Below the pieces are notes generated by a model. The model saw nothing but the letters and a program-made list of their open reading frames with translations. It did no database searches and was not told the origin of the DNA. DNA of 25,982 bases from Promethearchaeia archaeon (GTDB lineage Archaea; Asgardarchaeota; Lokiarchaeia; Sigyniarchaeales; SOKP01): positions 1 through 25,982 of the forward strand of contig JAHQWY010000009.1 of assembly GCA_029856445.1 (NCBI GenBank), given 5' to 3'. Each line of letters opens with the position of its first letter. The stretch's first letter is position 1. This document shows positions 22,876 through 25,982 of the stretch, one piece after another. Made by a program: the position numbers and the translations under genes.

Positions 22876-23193
22876 TTATTCTTCTTTCACCTCCTCCATT
22901 CTTATTGCTTTAACTGGACATTCTTCCATGCAAATACCACATCCCTTACAATATTTAAAATCTATTTGAGGTGGAATTGTTCTTGAGACTACAGCTTCTG
23001 GACAATATAACCAACAATTAAAACAACTAGGCTTCCCAGATTTAACTGGAATACACTTCGTTAAATCAATTACCGGTTTTTTTGGACTCCAAGTTCCTGT
23101 TTGACCTGCTTCTCCAATAACAGGTTTCTGGACTGAGCCTAATATTTTCTGATATTTTTTTTTTGAGTTTGTCATCTGTTCATCAAGCTTCAT
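22876..23193 (-). CDS. porD: 2-oxoacid (pyruvate):ferredoxin oxidoreductase, delta subunit (2[4Fe-4S] ferredoxin)
   Basis: A 105-residue ferredoxin-like subunit that carries electrons from the catalytic chains to ferredoxin. Two cluster motifs are visible: C47-x9-C57-x2-C60-x3-C64-P and C82-x2-C85-x2-C88-x3-C92-P. The GTWSPKKPVID stretch before the first cluster is typical of PorD. The ATG at 23193 is used; an ATG six codons later is possible. The gene leads a D-A-B operon. A TATA-like element lies about 27 bases upstream, so the message may be leaderless. The gamma subunit, often first in this operon, is not in the window. Confidence 0.92.
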   Translation of the reverse strand: MKLDEQMTNSKKKYQKILGSVQKPVIGEAGQTGTWSPKKPVIDLTKCIPVKSGKPSCFNCWLYCPEAVVSRTIPPQIDFKYCKGCGICMEECPVKAIRMEEVKEE

Positions 23194-23214
23194 TTAAAAT
23201 CAGATTCTTGTATT

Positions 23215-23225
23215 AGAATTTATAT
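23215..23225 (-). promoter_or_regulatory. TATA-box candidate for porDAB
   Basis: On the minus strand TATATAAATTC is centred about 27 bases before the porD ATG. In archaea transcription starts about 25 bases from the TATA box, which would put the start at or next to the ATG. That fits the absence of a Shine-Dalgarno site. Confidence 0.45.
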
Positions 23226-23411
23226 ACAAAAATAAAGATTATCGTATAGTTTTATTTGTTATTGAAGAAAAGTAGTTAATGAGAATAATAAGATAATACT
23301 GTCTTTTAAATTAAAAATAAATACTTATTATTTCATTAGTCTAATATGTAAAAGATATACCATATCTAAACGTAGTAAAACTATTTACTCGATGTGTTAC
23401 TTTTAAAGAAG

Positions 23412-23420
23412 TATTTAAAA
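23412..23420 (+). promoter_or_regulatory. TATA-box candidate for the histidine kinase
   Basis: TATTTAAAA is centred about 26 bases before the GTG at 23442, again at the distance expected for a very short or absent leader. The element is AT-only in AT-rich DNA, so support is weak. The 248-base gap to porD contains no gene that I can see. Confidence 0.35.
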
Positions 23421-23441
23421 AAAATAGATTAAGGGATTGAC

Positions 23442-25982
23442 GTGGAAATTTTAAAAGAGAATTATTTAATATTATCCGAGACTGTAAACGATTTAATCTG
23501 TGTTATAAATTTTGACCTAGAAATTGAATTTATAAATGAAAGACTCCACTTAAAAATACTAGGGTATTCAGAAAAGGATCTACTTGGTAAGAAAATTAGT
23601 CAGTTCATCGATGGAAAAGATATTAATAAATTACAGAAGATTATTAAAAGTCTCGATTATGAAGAGGAAGTTGTGATCGATATACAATGTAATCATAAGG
23701 ATGGAAATAAATTCTGGCTTAAATCGAAGATCAAGTTATTAGAGGATAAAGAAAAAGAGAAAAGAGCTCTTTTAGTTTCAAAAGATATCTCTGAGAAAAA
23801 ATTAACTGAACTGACATTAAAAGGTTCGGAAGAAAAATATCAAAGTATAATTAAGAACATTAAAGAAGGATATTATGAAGTCGATTTAAAGGGGAATTTT
23901 ACATATGTTAATGATGCTTTATGTAAATTTCTTGGATATACAAGGGAAGAATTATTAAAAGAAAATTATATTTTGGTTACTGATGAGCAAACGCACAATT
24001 TAGTTTTTAAAACCTTTAATAAGGTATTTAGAACAGAGATTCAGCAAAATATTTTTCAGTTTCCAGTTATTAGAAAAAATGGTGAAAAAGCTTTTTTCGA
24101 AACTTCAGTATACTTAAAGTATAATCCCAAAGGTAGAAAAAGAGGTTTCTATGGGATTGTACGAGATATTACTGAAAGAAAGAAAGAAGAAGATTTAGAG
24201 GAGAAATTTAAGATTGAACTAACACAAAAAGTTAGATTGAGAACAAAAGAATTGGAAGAATCACAAGAAAAACATAGAAATCTTTTTCAACATTCAAACG
24301 ATGCCATTTTTTTACATGATATAGAGGGGAATATATTAGATGTTAATCAAAAAGTATTAGAGCATTTTGGATATACAAAAGAAGAAATCTTATCTCTTAA
24401 CATTTCTGATCTACATCCAACAAGTGAACTTGTAGAATCAAAAAAGGCTCTTGAAGAAATTTCTAAAAAAGGTTTTGTCACGTTTGAGGTTAACTTTAAA
24501 AAGAAAAACGGAGAAATTTTTCCTGCTGAAGTATCCTCAAGTCTTTTTACTATAGGTGAAGAGAATTTTATTCAAGGAGAAGTTCGTGATATAACAATTC
24601 GGAAACAGGCTGAAAAAAAATTAAAAGAGTCTGAAGAAAAATATCGAAATATGATTAATAATTTAGATTTAGGGTTTTATCAAGTAAATTGGGAGGGTAA
24701 TTTATTAAACTATAATCCCGCATTTAGAAATTTGTTAGGTTTTGAACCTACGGAAAACCCATCTTCAATTAATGTAAAGCAGTTTTGGCAAAATTCGAAT
24801 GAGCGTGATATTTATTTAAAAAAATTAGAGGAAGAAGGTTTTGTCAAGAATTATGTTGTACACTCGCAAAAAAAAGATGGTCAGAAAATTGTTTTAAATC
24901 TTAACTCCCATATTATTAATAGTCAACCAGTTATGATTCAAGGAGTTATATCAGATATCACTGAAAAATTTGAATTAGAACAAAAAGTAAAAGAATCTGA
25001 AAGTAGATATCGAAATCTATTTGAATCGGTGCCATTCGCAATAGCTTTAATTGATCAACAAGGTAAGATCATTTATTGTAATCCTGCAACCGAAAAATTA
25101 TTGGGTTACAAAATAGAAGAACTAATTGGTAATAACTTTAGAAATCTTGCCGCAATTCAACCAGATTACTTACCGATGATGCTTGAACGATTTCAAAAAT
25201 TATTAAAAGGTGAAATTTTAGAACCATTTGACGCAGAGTTTTATAAGAGGAATGGAGATTTAGTCTGGATAAATTATCAAACAACCTTAGTGAAACTAGG
25301 TGAAGATTTTTTAGTTCAAGCAATCCTTCATGATATAACGGACCGAAAACGAGCAGATCTCCTAGTACAAGAGGAGATTAAAAAATTAAAAGAGCTAGAT
25401 CAAATCAGAAAAGATCTAATATCAAGAGTATCTCATGAATTAAAAACACCACTCGTCTCTGTTTGTGGAGCTTCAGAGTTACTTTTGGAACTGTTTGAAG
25501 ATGAGATTACGGGGGAAAGTAAAGAATTAATAAGGATGATTGAAAAAGGGGGATCAAGATTAAAATACTTAGTTGACAACTTACTTGATATTACTAGAAT
25601 TGAGTATGATAAATTCACCTTAATACTGGAATCAGTGAATTTAAATGAAATAATCAAAGATTGCGAAAATGAAATGATGTATCTGATAAAAAGACGTAAA
25701 TTAGATTTAGAACTTGAACTATCTAATGAATTATTTATTATTGTTGATAGAGTAAGAATAGAACAAGTAGTGCTAAATCTTTTATCGAATGCTATAAAGA
25801 ACACACCACCCTATGGGAAAATATTAATAAAGTTATATAGAAAAGATAATTGGGCTGAAATAATGGTCAATGATACTGGTATTGGATTAACTCGCGAAGA
25901 AATGGATAGAATATTTACAAGGTTTGGGAAGATTGAAAGATACGGGGAAGGTTTAGAATTTATAGATATTCAGGGATCTGGT
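23442..25982 (+). CDS. Multi-PAS sensor histidine kinase, 3' end outside window
   Basis: The frame is open from a GTG at 23442 to the last base, giving 847 residues without a stop. There is no membrane helix, so this is a cytosolic sensor. Five PAS-like domains are seen at about 7-110, 130-245, 276-395, 399-515 and 521-640. Most are introduced by an S-E-x-K/R-Y/H-x-x-(L/I/M) helix and closed by a D-I-T-E-R/K-like segment; a coiled-coil linker lies near 245-275. HisKA follows with VSHELKTPL (phospho-acceptor His665). The ATPase domain has the N-box LNLLSNAIKNTP (Asn783), the G1 box VNDTGIG (Asp811) and an FTRFGK F-box; the window ends inside the G2 region. No cognate response regulator is visible. 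This bacterial-type architecture was probably acquired by archaea through transfer, an inference. Confidence 0.93.
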   Translation, partial: MEILKENYLILSETVNDLICVINFDLEIEFINERLHLKILGYSEKDLLGKKISQFIDGKDINKLQKIIKSLDYEEEVVIDIQCNHKDGNKFWLKSKIKLLEDKEKEKRALLVSKDISEKKLTELTLKGSEEKYQSIIKNIKEGYYEVDLKGNFTYVNDALCKFLGYTREELLKENYILVTDEQTHNLVFKTFNKVFRTEIQQNIFQFPVIRKNGEKAFFETSVYLKYNPKGRKRGFYGIVRDITERKKEEDLEEKFKIELTQKVRLRTKELEESQEKHRNLFQHSNDAIFLHDIEGNILDVNQKVLEHFGYTKEEILSLNISDLHPTSELVESKKALEEISKKGFVTFEVNFKKKNGEIFPAEVSSSLFTIGEENFIQGEVRDITIRKQAEKKLKESEEKYRNMINNLDLGFYQVNWEGNLLNYNPAFRNLLGFEPTENPSSINVKQFWQNSNERDIYLKKLEEEGFVKNYVVHSQKKDGQKIVLNLNSHIINSQPVMIQGVISDITEKFELEQKVKESESRYRNLFESVPFAIALIDQQGKIIYCNPATEKLLGYKIEELIGNNFRNLAAIQPDYLPMMLERFQKLLKGEILEPFDAEFYKRNGDLVWINYQTTLVKLGEDFLVQAILHDITDRKRADLLVQEEIKKLKELDQIRKDLISRVSHELKTPLVSVCGASELLLELFEDEITGESKELIRMIEKGGSRLKYLVDNLLDITRIEYDKFTLILESVNLNEIIKDCENEMMYLIKRRKLDLELELSNELFIIVDRVRIEQVVLNLLSNAIKNTPPYGKILIKLYRKDNWAEIMVNDTGIGLTREEMDRIFTRFGKIERYGEGLEFIDIQGSG

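Noticed and set aside
25138..25804. Minus-strand open frames inside the histidine kinase
   Set aside because: They are antisense to conserved PAS, HisKA and ATPase motifs and show no protein features.
1..25982. tRNA genes, rRNA, CRISPR arrays, insertion sequences, prophage or integration sites
   Set aside because: No GC-rich cloverleaf with a T-loop GTTCGA context, no regularly spaced repeats, and no transposase, integrase or phage proteins were seen.

Overview
The window is visibly AT-rich archaeal DNA and most likely comes from an Asgard archaeon (Lokiarchaeia-like). Four things support this. There is a typical archaeal RNA polymerase D - L18e - L13 - S9 cluster. The information-processing genes are archaeal/eukaryotic in type (Sm-like protein, RIO2 kinase, Clp1-type polynucleotide kinase, PPP phosphatase). 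The ferredoxin-dependent 2-oxoacid oxidoreductase is archaeal. A gelsolin-like domain is attached to a membrane anchor. The assignment to Asgard is an inference from gene content, not from a phylogeny. Translation starts include several TTG and GTG codons, and some are fixed by clear Shine-Dalgarno motifs (GGTGAT, GGAGG).

Layout. 1-582 holds the end of a coiled-coil protein. 798-2126 is serine hydroxymethyltransferase. 2274-4445 is the rpoD (subunit D)-rpl18e-rpl13-rps9 operon, ending tail to tail with aroA (4454-5770, minus). aroA is divergent from aroC (5853-6962), so the last two enzymes of chorismate synthesis share an 82-base promoter region. 7056-8774 carries two small unknown proteins, a Mut7-C/PIN-like RNase-family protein and a stand-alone FmdE-family protein. 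8934-10166 encodes a Clp1/Grc3-type polynucleotide kinase with a short P-loop.

10302-12911 is a tight two-gene operon joining an ATP-grasp ligase, apparently circularly permuted, to an M14-type zinc carboxypeptidase-like protein with an altered first zinc motif. I regard this as the most interesting candidate for an undescribed system. 12941-14582 (minus) holds a 54-residue zinc-finger protein, a membrane-anchored alpha/beta hydrolase and a very acidic small protein with four cysteines. 14683-16794 (minus) is an Eco57I/TaqI-like adenine-N6 DNA methyltransferase with no nuclease domain, divergent from a eukaryote-like PPP phosphatase (16940-17833).

17911-20590 holds an Sm-like protein, a SAM methyltransferase, RIO2 kinase and, directly upstream of RIO2 in the same operon, the gelsolin-like four-helix membrane protein. 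20681-23193 (minus) is porD-porA-porB of a pyruvate or other 2-oxoacid:ferredoxin oxidoreductase, without the gamma subunit. 23442 to the end is a cytosolic histidine kinase with five PAS-like domains, cut by the window edge. No tRNA, rRNA, CRISPR array, insertion sequence or prophage was seen, and no gene-free stretch exceeds 300 bases.
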